Shown here: positions 49,245-56,849 of the stretch, one piece after another
Layout: every line of letters starts with the position of its first letter
Numbering within the stretch: position 1 is the stretch's first letter
Position numbers and translations under genes: made by a program
Assembly (NCBI GenBank): GCA_036675505.1
Contig: JAKFEW010000079.1
Span: forward strand, 20,177-84,176
Source of the DNA: JAKFEW01 sp036675505
GTDB taxonomy: Bacteria > Cyanobacteriota > Sericytochromatia > S15B-MN24 > JAQBPE01
Length of the DNA stretch: 64,000 nt
Direction of reading: 5' to 3'
The notes under the pieces: generated by a model
Told to the model about the DNA's origin: nothing
Seen by the model: the letters and a program-made list of their open reading frames with translations, nothing else
Database searches by the model: none

Positions 49245-50024
49245 ATGCTGGCCCGCCTTCGTATCGTGAGCCTCGCCGTGGCATTCGGCGCCGTGGCCGG
49301 CGAGCCGGCGGCGGCCCTGCCGGGGCCATTCGGGGCACCCAACCTGGATGGCAGCTGGATTCCCGGCGACGGGGCGCTCGGCTTCACGTTCATCCATCCG
49401 TTTCTGGTGGGGGCGCCGCCGGCCTACCCGGTCTCCGTGCTGCCGACGTTCCGGCTCGAGGCGGGTTGGCGCGACTGGCTGGCGGTCGGCGCGAACTACG
49501 CCACGAAGACGCTCACCGTGCCGGGCGCGTCCCAGGAGCTCGAGGTCTTCGCGCGCCAGCGGGTCCTCAGCGAGGAGGCCGGTGCGCCGATCGGCCTGGG
49601 GCTGGGCGAGGCGTTCAACGTCACGAGCATGTCGCTCGACGCCGAGATCACGGCCGATCGGGCGATCGGGCCGCTCGACGTCGCGGTCGTGGCCCGCGCG
49701 ATGAGCAATTACCGCTACACCGGCGTGCCACGCGTGGCGCTCGGGCTGGGCCTGGCCTGGCGCTCGCCTTGGGGGCTGGATCTGGCCGCGGATGCGCTGA
49801 CGAGCCCGATGCGCGGCCCGACGGAGCCACCGCTGGTGTGGGGCCTCGGGCTGCGGGGCCAGGTGCCCTGGTCGCCGCACACCTTGACGCTGCTGGCGAC
49901 GAACGGTGGCACGGCGACGTTGCAGGGCGCATCGACGCCCGCCGCGGACGTCCGCTACGGGTTCGCCTTCACGATTCCGCTGAGGCCGCTCTGGGCGGCC
50001 GTTGTGCCCGCGACGTCACGTTGA
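49245..50024 (+). CDS. Secreted beta-barrel protein, DUF5777-like
   Basis: The 259-residue protein has a signal peptide (cleaved near Ala-Ala-Ala-Leu) and then alternating strands: Leu-Gly-Phe-Thr-Phe-Ile-His-Pro, Arg-Leu-Glu-Ala-Gly, Trp-Leu-Ala-Val-Gly-Ala-Asn-Tyr. It ends in a beta strand. This is the pattern of DUF5777 outer-membrane-type barrels, which commonly travel with c-type cytochromes. Its stop overlaps the start of the next gene (TGATG). A role in electron transfer at the outer membrane is inferred from neighbours only. Confidence 0.65.
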   Translation: MLARLRIVSLAVAFGAVAGEPAAALPGPFGAPNLDGSWIPGDGALGFTFIHPFLVGAPPAYPVSVLPTFRLEAGWRDWLAVGANYATKTLTVPGASQELEVFARQRVLSEEAGAPIGLGLGEAFNVTSMSLDAEITADRAIGPLDVAVVARAMSNYRYTGVPRVALGLGLAWRSPWGLDLAADALTSPMRGPTEPPLVWGLGLRGQVPWSPHTLTLLATNGGTATLQGASTPAADVRYGFAFTIPLRPLWAAVVPATSR

Positions 50025-50416
50025 TGCGCGACAGGAAGGTGCCCCCCATGATGCCTCGCCGACGCGGCGCGGCGGTCGCCCTGGGCGCCGTGCTCGCCGG
50101 CTGCACGGCGGTGCTGCCGCCCGCCCTCTATCCCACGGACGCTGGCACCGCAGGGCCCGCGTCGGTCTCGTTCAGGGCCGACGTCGCGCCGGTGCTCGAA
50201 CGACGCTGCGCGGGGTGCCACAAGCCTGACGGCACGCCGCCCGCGCTCCTCGATGCGGCCGGCAAGGCTCGTTACGACGTCTTGCGCGTCGCGATCGACG
50301 ACGTCGTCCGCACGATCCGGGACGGGCGCATGCCGCCAGGCGCGCCGACCGCCGTCACGGCCGACGAGCTCGCCACGCTCCGCGCCTGGCGTGCCGCCGG
50401 CGCCCCCGACAATTGA
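50024..50416 (+). CDS. Small c-type cytochrome lipoprotein
   Basis: The 130-residue protein has a lipobox Val-Leu-Ala-Gly-Cys near 24-28 and Arg-Cys-Ala-Gly-Cys-His near 63-68 for covalent heme. An Arg-Met-Pro-Pro-Gly-Ala-Pro stretch carries the likely Met ligand. The C-terminal Leu-Arg-Ala-Trp-Arg-Ala-Ala-Gly-Ala-Pro-Asp is typical of PSD1-like planctomycete-type cytochromes. ATG at 50024 overlaps the preceding stop; internal ATG codons at 50048 and 50051 are alternatives. Confidence 0.8.
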   Translation: MRDRKVPPMMPRRRGAAVALGAVLAGCTAVLPPALYPTDAGTAGPASVSFRADVAPVLERRCAGCHKPDGTPPALLDAAGKARYDVLRVAIDDVVRTIRDGRMPPGAPTAVTADELATLRAWRAAGAPDN

Positions 50417-50450
50417 GGCGGGCTCGAGGGTGAGCGCCCGTCGCTGGATT

Positions 50451-50957
50451 TCAGATGATCCCCGCGCCTAGCGCCAGGCCCATGGCGATCAGAAACGCGG
50501 CCACGAATCGACGAAGCGTCACGAACGTCACCTTCGGCAACACCCGGCTGCCCACAAAGGTGCCGACGAACGCGCTGGCGCAGGCCACCAGGATCGACGG
50601 GCCGGTCGTCGAAAGCACGATCGCCTGGAACTGAAAGGCATACGTCGAGAGCCGCGAAACGTCGATGAGCAAGGCGATCGCCGCCCCGGTGGCGATGAAC
50701 CCGTCCGTCGACAGGCCGGCCTTGAGCAGGAACATGGTCCTGAGCGCGCCCTGCTGGCCCGAGAGCCCCCCGAAGAAGCCGCTCAACACGCCGCCCCACG
50801 GCAGGTATCGCGGCGCGATGGCCGGCAACCTCTGCTCCGGCAGCAGCTCGACCAGCGCGAAGGCCACCAACAAGACGCCGATCACCAGCTTCACGGGCGT
50901 GATCGCGAACAGCTGGCCCGCCAGCTGGTACGCGGCGATAGCCGGCATCACCGCCAT
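50451..50957 (-). CDS. TauE/SafE-family membrane protein, N-terminally truncated
   Basis: The 168-residue product has about five hydrophobic helices and the second-half TauE signature, Gly-Val-Leu-Ser-Gly-Phe-Phe-Gly-Gly-Leu-Ser-Gly near residue 58. Normal TauE/SafE permeases are about 250 residues with two such repeats. The upstream in-frame sequence, with no usable start, extends the protein by another 36 residues to a TGA, which is the stop of the neighbouring methyltransferase gene in the same frame. The first transmembrane repeat is therefore missing. It may be a remnant or a half-size transporter that dimerises. Confidence 0.65.
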   Translation of the reverse strand: MAVMPAIAAYQLAGQLFAITPVKLVIGVLLVAFALVELLPEQRLPAIAPRYLPWGGVLSGFFGGLSGQQGALRTMFLLKAGLSTDGFIATGAAIALLIDVSRLSTYAFQFQAIVLSTTGPSILVACASAFVGTFVGSRVLPKVTFVTLRRFVAAFLIAMGLALGAGII

Positions 50958-51065
50958 GCGGCCGAGGAGGGTCGCGCCCAGCCAGGCGGCGAAGATCCCG
51001 GGGACGCCGATCTTCCAGACGACGGGCCGGGTCCCCTGCCGGGCGGAAGCACCCGAATCGGGCGC

Positions 51066-51641
51066 TCAATAGACCCCCGGGATCAGCCGCCGGACCCGCG
51101 CCCCATAGGCCCGGTATTCGGCGCCGAAAGTCGCGAGCAGCGCCTGTTCTTCCAGCCTCGCCCGGCCGTCGCCGCCCACGACGATCAGGGCCGCGGCGAT
51201 CGCCGCCGGCCACGACGCCACCCACACGGCCGTCCCTGCACCCAGGAGCGTGAGCGCGAGGTACATCGGGTGGCGGACGAGCCCGTACGGGCCGGTGGTG
51301 CAGAGCGCATGGCCCGGCTCGATCGTGGGCAGCAGGCGCCACGAGCGGAGCGTCGCGTAGGCCCAGGCGAACAGGACCACGCCCGCGACGATCAGCACGG
51401 CGCCGCCGATCCCGCTCGCGGTGAGCCCGCGCGGGATCCGGCCGCCGGCCACCGCGAAGGCGACCGCCCCCCAGAGCAGCAGGACGCCCAGGGCATGTAC
51501 GATCATGACGGGCACCTGGGCGCCGAGCTTCAACTCGGCGCCCAGGCCGGATGGCGCCATCGCCCCCAGATCCTGCCTCGCCAGGCGAACGACCAGCGGG
51601 AGGAAGAAAACGAGCTGCAACGCCACCAGGAAAACGTCCAA
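51066..51641 (-). CDS. Isoprenylcysteine-methyltransferase-like (ICMT/PEMT) membrane protein
   Basis: The 191-residue protein has about five hydrophobic helices. Its C-terminal half shows Thr-Gly-Pro-Tyr-Gly-Leu-Val-Arg-His-Pro-Met-Tyr-Leu (about residues 117-129), the AdoMet-binding signature of the ICMT/PEMT family, followed by Leu-Glu-Glu-Gln-Ala-Leu-Leu. TTG start at 51641 with AAGGAG 6 bases upstream. It sits 11 bases after an archaeal-type AdoMet synthetase gene, so the enzyme may be supplied directly with AdoMet. Substrate unknown. Confidence 0.8.
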   Translation of the reverse strand: MDVFLVALQLVFFLPLVVRLARQDLGAMAPSGLGAELKLGAQVPVMIVHALGVLLLWGAVAFAVAGGRIPRGLTASGIGGAVLIVAGVVLFAWAYATLRSWRLLPTIEPGHALCTTGPYGLVRHPMYLALTLLGAGTAVWVASWPAAIAAALIVVGGDGRARLEEQALLATFGAEYRAYGARVRRLIPGVY

Positions 51642-51652
51642 CGCTCGCTCCT

Positions 51653-52849
51653 TCAGAACAGCGGCAGCCGCTCAGCGAGCAGTTCGTCGCGCAACGCGTC
51701 CAGGCGCCCGAGCTCAGCTGCGACAACCTCACGCACGACCTGCTGGATGGCCTCGGAAGGCCCGACCGCGCCAGGTGCGATCGCCACGTCGACCACCTGC
51801 GGGTCATCGACGGGATAGCCGATGCGGCTGACCAGCGTGCAGGTCACGTCGGCAACGCCGGGCACGGTGGCGGCGACCGATGCCGCGATCCGCCCCGCAA
51901 GGACATTGTAGAGCTTCCCGACGTGGCTCACCGGGTTCTTGCCGGCAGCGGCCTCGAGCGTCATCGGGCGGCCCGGCGTGATCAGCCCGCCGACGCGGTT
52001 GCCTCGCCCCACCTCGCCGTCGTCGCCCGCTTCGGCCGAGGTCCCGGTCGTGGTGAGGAAGATCTCGCCGGCCGCCAGGTCGTCGGCCGCGTTCACGCAG
52101 ACCTCCAGCTCGAGCGCCGTCGTGGCCTGGGCGGCGGCGAGCGCCAGGCCGCGCACGACAGCCGTCAGGCGGGCGTAATCGTCCAGGTCGCGCAGGTGGC
52201 GATCGATCGCGGCGCAGCCGATCGTGAGGGCGATGCGGCCCGCGCGCCGCACGCCCATCACCTTGATGTCCTCGCCGATAGCCGGGTGCGCCTGCTTCGT
52301 CTCGGCGGCGTTCAGCGCCTGCTCCACGCCGAGCACGACCCGCTCGAGATCGGTCGCCGGGGCGAAGCCCGTGCCGCAGGAGGTGTCGTTCGCGGGCGGG
52401 CTCGCGGTGCCGCGCGCGAAGAGCTTCGTGAGGTCCGCGGAACCCGGTCGCAGGCGCGAAACGACGCGCACGTGCCGATCGACGTCGAGCGCCCGCAGGT
52501 GGCGCCGCAGCCAGTCGTGGCACGCCTCGATGGCGATCTCGTGCACCGGGACGCTCAGGCCGCCGCAGGCCTGGGTCGCCCGGCCGGCCAGGTAGATCTC
52601 GATCGGCGCGACCACCTCGCCGCCGCCGAACGCGGGCCGGGCCGCCCCGCCGACCAGCAGGACCTTGTCCACGTTGTGGTGCAGGATCATGCCGAAGTGG
52701 TCGAGATAGTACCGGCAAAGGCGCACGCAGACGAGCTCCGCGATGCCGTCGCAGATCGTGTCCGGGTGGCCGAGCCCCTTGCGCTCGACCACCTCCACCG
52801 GCCGCACGCCGGGCGGCACCCCGTCATGCGTCCAGACGCTCAGCTCCAC
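51653..52849 (-). CDS. Archaeal-type S-adenosylmethionine synthetase (MAT)
   Basis: The 398-residue protein is the archaeal-type MAT (PF01941 family), distinct from bacterial MetK. Signatures include Val-Glu-Arg-Lys-Gly-Leu-Gly-His-Pro-Asp-Thr-Ile-Cys-Asp near residue 20, Asn-Asp-Thr-Ser-Cys-Gly-Thr-Gly-Phe near 150, and Gly-Arg-Gly-Asn-Arg-Val-Gly-Gly-Leu-Ile near 283. It makes AdoMet from Met and ATP. The GTG at 52849 is chosen for GGGAG 6 bases upstream and for length. First gene of an operon with an ICMT-like methyltransferase. Confidence 0.9.
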   Translation of the reverse strand: MELSVWTHDGVPPGVRPVEVVERKGLGHPDTICDGIAELVCVRLCRYYLDHFGMILHHNVDKVLLVGGAARPAFGGGEVVAPIEIYLAGRATQACGGLSVPVHEIAIEACHDWLRRHLRALDVDRHVRVVSRLRPGSADLTKLFARGTASPPANDTSCGTGFAPATDLERVVLGVEQALNAAETKQAHPAIGEDIKVMGVRRAGRIALTIGCAAIDRHLRDLDDYARLTAVVRGLALAAAQATTALELEVCVNAADDLAAGEIFLTTTGTSAEAGDDGEVGRGNRVGGLITPGRPMTLEAAAGKNPVSHVGKLYNVLAGRIAASVAATVPGVADVTCTLVSRIGYPVDDPQVVDVAIAPGAVGPSEAIQQVVREVVAAELGRLDALRDELLAERLPLF

Positions 52850-53076
52850 CAGCGGCTCCCTTCCTCGACAGATTCCGCGCGCGTCACGCCTCCTGAGCGC
52901 CATCGTAGGCAACTTGGCCGAGCCCAGTCACCGTAGGAACTCCCGAACCGCTTGTCGTCCTCGCCCCATGATCGTCGCTCGGCCGCCCTGCGCGTGGGCG
53001 TTTTCTGCCGATGTGGCCCGGGCGGGCCCGTGGGAGACTGGGCCCCGGGTCGTCCGCTGCCCCTCGAGGTCACCTC

Positions 53077-54024
53077 ATGCTCATCCAGGATCCGTTCGCC
53101 TACGGCGAGGTGTTCGCCGAGTTCGGACTCCCGCTCGAGCCGGACCTCGTGGAGCCGCTCTATCCCTTCGCCCCGGTCTTCCTCATCGATTGGGACGGCC
53201 AGCCGGTGGTGCTCAAGCACACCTGCCGCCCGCTCGAGCAGGCGCTCGCGCTCGCCGGCTGGGTGAGCGGCCTACAGGCGCGCGGCGTGCCGGTGGTGGC
53301 GCCCGTGCCGGGGCTTCCCGAGAACCCGCGGGCGGTCGGCGACGACGTCTGGGTGGTCTATCCGTACATCGTGGGCGAGCCCTACGAGGCCGAGACCTCG
53401 CAGCTGTATGCGGCGGGGGCACTCCAGGGCCTGTTGCACGCCGACCTGGACGCGGCGCCGGCCTTGGCGGACAAGACCTGGTGGGAGCTGGGCGAGCTCG
53501 AGGACAGCCTGCCACGGCTCGCGGCGACGCCCCTGCGCTTCGCGCCGGAGCAGGCCGCGGCGCTGATGGAGGCGATCGCCGCGTGGATCGACGACGCCCC
53601 CGCCCGCGCGGCCTGGCTGCGGACGCTGGGCCTGCCCGAGCTGGACTGCTCGTGCGACTTCAAGGCCAACAACCTGGTGTTCACCTCGGCCGGCGCCGTG
53701 CTGATCGATCCGGATCTGGCGGGACGCCAGCCGCGGATCGTGGACCTGGCGCTGGCCTGCCTGCTCTTTCACAACGAGGTCACAGGCGGCCAGGGGCGCC
53801 TGCTCACGACCGCGGAGTGGGCGGCGTTCCTCGACGGGTACTACGCGCATGTCGCCTTGACCGAGGAGGAAGTGGCGGCCTGGCCGGCGGTGCTCCGGCA
53901 CGTCTTCCTGGGGCATGGCCTCTGGCTCGTCTTCAACGAGTACGAGATCGACGCGCCGGTGCAGCAGGCCTTCATGGACGACTTGCTCGCGTTCGTCCTC
54001 ACCCCAGATCGATACGCGCTCTGA
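53077..54024 (+). CDS. Aminoglycoside-phosphotransferase-family (APH-like) kinase
   Basis: The 315-residue protein has a kinase fold with Val-Leu-Lys near residue 46 (ATP-binding Lys), Cys-Ser-Cys-Asp-Phe-Lys-Ala-Asn-Asn near 190 (catalytic Asp and Asn; the usual His-Gly-Asp is changed to Cys-Ser-Cys-Asp), and Leu-Ile-Asp-Pro-Asp-Leu near 207 (metal Asp). It could be an antibiotic, choline or homoserine kinase; the substrate is unclear. A GAGGT lies about 6 bases upstream. It is not part of the copper island that follows. Confidence 0.8.
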   Translation: MLIQDPFAYGEVFAEFGLPLEPDLVEPLYPFAPVFLIDWDGQPVVLKHTCRPLEQALALAGWVSGLQARGVPVVAPVPGLPENPRAVGDDVWVVYPYIVGEPYEAETSQLYAAGALQGLLHADLDAAPALADKTWWELGELEDSLPRLAATPLRFAPEQAAALMEAIAAWIDDAPARAAWLRTLGLPELDCSCDFKANNLVFTSAGAVLIDPDLAGRQPRIVDLALACLLFHNEVTGGQGRLLTTAEWAAFLDGYYAHVALTEEEVAAWPAVLRHVFLGHGLWLVFNEYEIDAPVQQAFMDDLLAFVLTPDRYAL

Positions 54025-54092
54025 AGCGCTTCGCGCGCCGAGCGCCGGGGGGCGGAATCGCGGTGCTCCCCATCCTGAGCCACCTGGCGAAG

Positions 54093-54139
54093 TTGACGCG
54101 CAGCGCCCGATCAGCTACATTCTACTAATGTGGTTAGTA
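54093..54139 (+). promoter_or_regulatory. Promoter and CopY/BlaI-type operator of the cusCBA-like operon
   Basis: TTGACG (54093-54098) and TACATT (54116-54121) are spaced by exactly 17 bases. TACTAA-N5-TTAGTA (54123-54139) lies directly downstream, over the transcription start, where a bound repressor would block RNA polymerase. The same 17-bp palindrome occurs at 61182-61198 and 63374-63390. Confidence 0.75.
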
Positions 54140-54144
54140 TAGAG

Positions 54145-55491
54145 ATGCACATGGCTTGCCCCTCCGGCCGTCCCCTCCCGCGCAGCCCGTTCTGGACGCT
54201 GGCGCTGCTGGTCGTCGGCGTCGCGCTCATCGGCCCCGGCGCTGCCCACGCGGCCACCCAGCCGCCAGCCGCGCTGCCCGTCGCCCCCCCCCGCAACCCC
54301 GAGCTGGCGCGCCTGCTCGAGGACGCCCGCCGCCGGAGCCCGGCGATCGAGGCGGCCCGGCTGCGCTGGCAGGCCTCCCGCGCGCGCGTGGCGGGCGAGG
54401 GGCTGCCCCCCGATCCGATGCTATCGGTAGGCGCCATGAACCTCCTCGGCCTGCAAGGCCCGCAGGTCACCGCGTCCCAAGCCTTCCCGCTCGGCGGCAA
54501 GCTCGCGCTCGCCCGCGAGGCGGCCGAACGCGAGGCCGAGGTCGCGCGCTGGGGCTACCTCACCGCGCTCAACCGCGTGGCGGCGGACGTGAAGGTGGCC
54601 TACTACGAGCTGTACTACCTCCACCACGCCGCCGCCACCGTCGCGCGCACCAGGGACCTGATGGCCCGCATGAGCCGGATCGCGACGACCCGGTACGCGG
54701 TCGGCCAGGGCAAGCAGGGCGACCCCCTGCGCGCGAACGTGCAGGTGAGCGAGATGTTGCAGGAGGGCATCGCGGTGCGGCAGCAGGCCGACGCGGCCGC
54801 CGCCCGCCTCCGCGGGTTGCTGGACCGGACCGGCGTCGCGGAGCCCCATACGGCGATCGCCGCCGCCGCGGTCACCTTCAGCGCCGCACTCCCACCGGCC
54901 CCGGCGCTCGCCGATGTGTTCACAGCGGTGGAGGCGCGCAACCCCGAGCTCGGCGAGGCCCGGGCCATGGTCGCGGCCGCGGAGACGGCGCTCGCGTCGG
55001 CGGGAACGATCGCGACGCCGGACCTCAGCGCCCAGGTGGGCATCGGGCGCGCCTACATGGACATGGGCTGGATGACGGCCCTGTCCGGCATGGTCGGCGT
55101 CTCGGTGCCCTTCCCGTACGCCCAGGCCCGGCGCGACGCCGCCGTCGAGGCCGGGCGGGCCGACGTCGCCGCCCGCCGCGCCGCGCTCGATGACCGCCGC
55201 CGCGAGGCGCGCGTGCGCGCCGAGGAGGTCGTCACCCAGCTGCGCCGCCGCGCCGAGCAGCTGCGCCTCTACCAGCATGGCATTCTGCCGCAAGCGCGCC
55301 AGGCCCTCCAGGCCGAGCTCGCGAACTACCAGACCAACCGCAGCGATTTCGACGCCTGGCTCGCCGCCCAGGTGAGCCTTTACCGCTACGAGCGCGAGTC
55401 CCACGAGGCGTTCGCGGAGTACCACAAGATGCGCGCGGAGCTCGACGCCTTGACGGGCGCGTCCGCCGACCAGCCGGAGGACGTCCGATGA
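54145..55491 (+). CDS. TolC-type outer-membrane efflux factor (CusC/CzcC-like)
   Basis: The 448-residue protein has a signal peptide (cleavage near Ala-Ala-His-Ala-Ala) and two TolC-type coiled-coil repeats. Each starts with a Asn-Pro-Glu-Leu helix (residues about 50 and 265) and contains long Ala-rich coiled-coil stretches. It forms a trimeric channel across the outer membrane and periplasm. The start is either the ATG at 54145 or the ATG at 54151. It overlaps cusB by 4 bases (ATGA), so this is the first gene of a three-gene metal efflux operon behind a BlaI-type operator. Confidence 0.85.
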   Translation: MHMACPSGRPLPRSPFWTLALLVVGVALIGPGAAHAATQPPAALPVAPPRNPELARLLEDARRRSPAIEAARLRWQASRARVAGEGLPPDPMLSVGAMNLLGLQGPQVTASQAFPLGGKLALAREAAEREAEVARWGYLTALNRVAADVKVAYYELYYLHHAAATVARTRDLMARMSRIATTRYAVGQGKQGDPLRANVQVSEMLQEGIAVRQQADAAAARLRGLLDRTGVAEPHTAIAAAAVTFSAALPPAPALADVFTAVEARNPELGEARAMVAAAETALASAGTIATPDLSAQVGIGRAYMDMGWMTALSGMVGVSVPFPYAQARRDAAVEAGRADVAARRAALDDRRREARVRAEEVVTQLRRRAEQLRLYQHGILPQARQALQAELANYQTNRSDFDAWLAAQVSLYRYERESHEAFAEYHKMRAELDALTGASADQPEDVR

Positions 55492-56849
55492 AGCCCAGCC
55501 GCAAGTTCTTGCTGTCAGCCGTGTCCGCCGCGCTCGTCATGAGCGCCGGCGCCGGTTACACGGCCGTCCGCGCGGGCTGGCTGCCGGGCGCCGCCAGCGC
55601 CGCAGCCCAAGTCGAGGCCGGCCACATCCACGACCAGTACACCTGCCCGATGCACCCACAGGTCGTTTCGGACAAGCCTGGATCATGCCCGATCTGCGGC
55701 ATGGACCTCGTCAAGAAGGCCCCCGCCGCGGCGCCTGCGGCGGCCACGACCGCGGCCGAGGATCTTGGCGGCGTCACCCTCTCGCCCCGCCAGCGCGTGT
55801 TGGCGAACGTCGAGACCACGATCGTCGGCCCGCGTTCGCTCGCGCGTACGATCGACGCGAGCGGCCGGATCACGTACGACGAGCGTGGGCTCCAGCAGGT
55901 CTCGGCCTGGATCGGCGGGCGCATCGACAGGCTCTACGTGAATACGACGGGCCAGACCATCCGCAAGGGCGCGCCGATGGCCGCGATCTACAGCCCGGAG
56001 CTGGTCACAGCCCAGCAAGAACACCTGACGGCCCGCGCGGCGTTCCGCGAGTTGCGGAACGCGCCTTACCCGGAGATCGCTAACGCTTCGCGCGATTTGG
56101 CGGCAGCCTCGCGCCAGCGGCTGCGGCTGCTGGGCGTGACCGACGCGCAGATCCGGGGGCTCGAGGCGACGGGCCGGCCCGTCGTCAGCTTTCCGGTCGT
56201 GGCGCCCGCGTCGGGCGTGGTGATCGAGCGAAAAGTCCAGGCCGGCCAGTACGTCGAGACCGGCACCCCGCTCTTCGACCTCGCGGACTTCTCGCGGGTC
56301 TGGGTCGAGGCCGAGCTCTTCGAGGGCGACCTGGGGAGCATCCGGCCCGGCCAGCGGGCGGAGGTGCGCGTAACCGCGTTCCCTGAGCGGGTGTTCACAG
56401 GCCGGGTCGACTTCGTGCTGCCGACGCTCAGAGCCGAGACGCGCACGACGCGCGTCCGCATCGAGCTTGCGAACCCGCGCGGCGAGCTCAAGCCCGACAT
56501 GTACGCGACCGCGCGCATCCAGGCCCCCGTCAGTCCTCAGGACCGGGGCCGCCACGCAGGGGCGGATGGGGGTCCCCGGACGCTCGCGGTGCCCGCCTCG
56601 GCCGTGATCGCCACCGGGCGCCGGCACGTGGTCTACGTCGAGGCAGCGCCGAACCGCTTCGTGCCGCGGTCCGTCATGGTGGGCGCGAAGATCGGCGGGT
56701 ACTACCCGGTCTTCAAGGGCCTCGAGGCAGGCGACAAGGTCGCCACCTCGGGCGGCTTCCTCCTCGACGCGAGCGCCCAGCTCTCGGGCGAGGCGCTCGA
56801 CGGCGAGGCGGCCGGGACCGATGGGGGCCAGGCGGGCATGCGGCCATGA
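55488..56849 (+). CDS. CusB-type periplasmic adaptor with N-terminal heavy-metal-binding domain
   Basis: The 453-residue protein starts with a membrane anchor or signal, then a heavy-metal-binding module, Tyr-Thr-Cys-Pro-Met-His-Pro-Gln-Val near 51 and Cys-Pro-Ile-Cys-Gly-Met-Asp-Leu near 67. The barrel-sandwich and beta-barrel domains of the membrane-fusion family follow (about 95-440). CusB transfers Cu(I)/Ag(I) to CusA. It overlaps cusC and cusA by 4 bases each. A His-rich metal-binding protein with the same module is encoded at 62823. Confidence 0.92.
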   Translation: MKPSRKFLLSAVSAALVMSAGAGYTAVRAGWLPGAASAAAQVEAGHIHDQYTCPMHPQVVSDKPGSCPICGMDLVKKAPAAAPAAATTAAEDLGGVTLSPRQRVLANVETTIVGPRSLARTIDASGRITYDERGLQQVSAWIGGRIDRLYVNTTGQTIRKGAPMAAIYSPELVTAQQEHLTARAAFRELRNAPYPEIANASRDLAAASRQRLRLLGVTDAQIRGLEATGRPVVSFPVVAPASGVVIERKVQAGQYVETGTPLFDLADFSRVWVEAELFEGDLGSIRPGQRAEVRVTAFPERVFTGRVDFVLPTLRAETRTTRVRIELANPRGELKPDMYATARIQAPVSPQDRGRHAGADGGPRTLAVPASAVIATGRRHVVYVEAAPNRFVPRSVMVGAKIGGYYPVFKGLEAGDKVATSGGFLLDASAQLSGEALDGEAAGTDGGQAGMRP

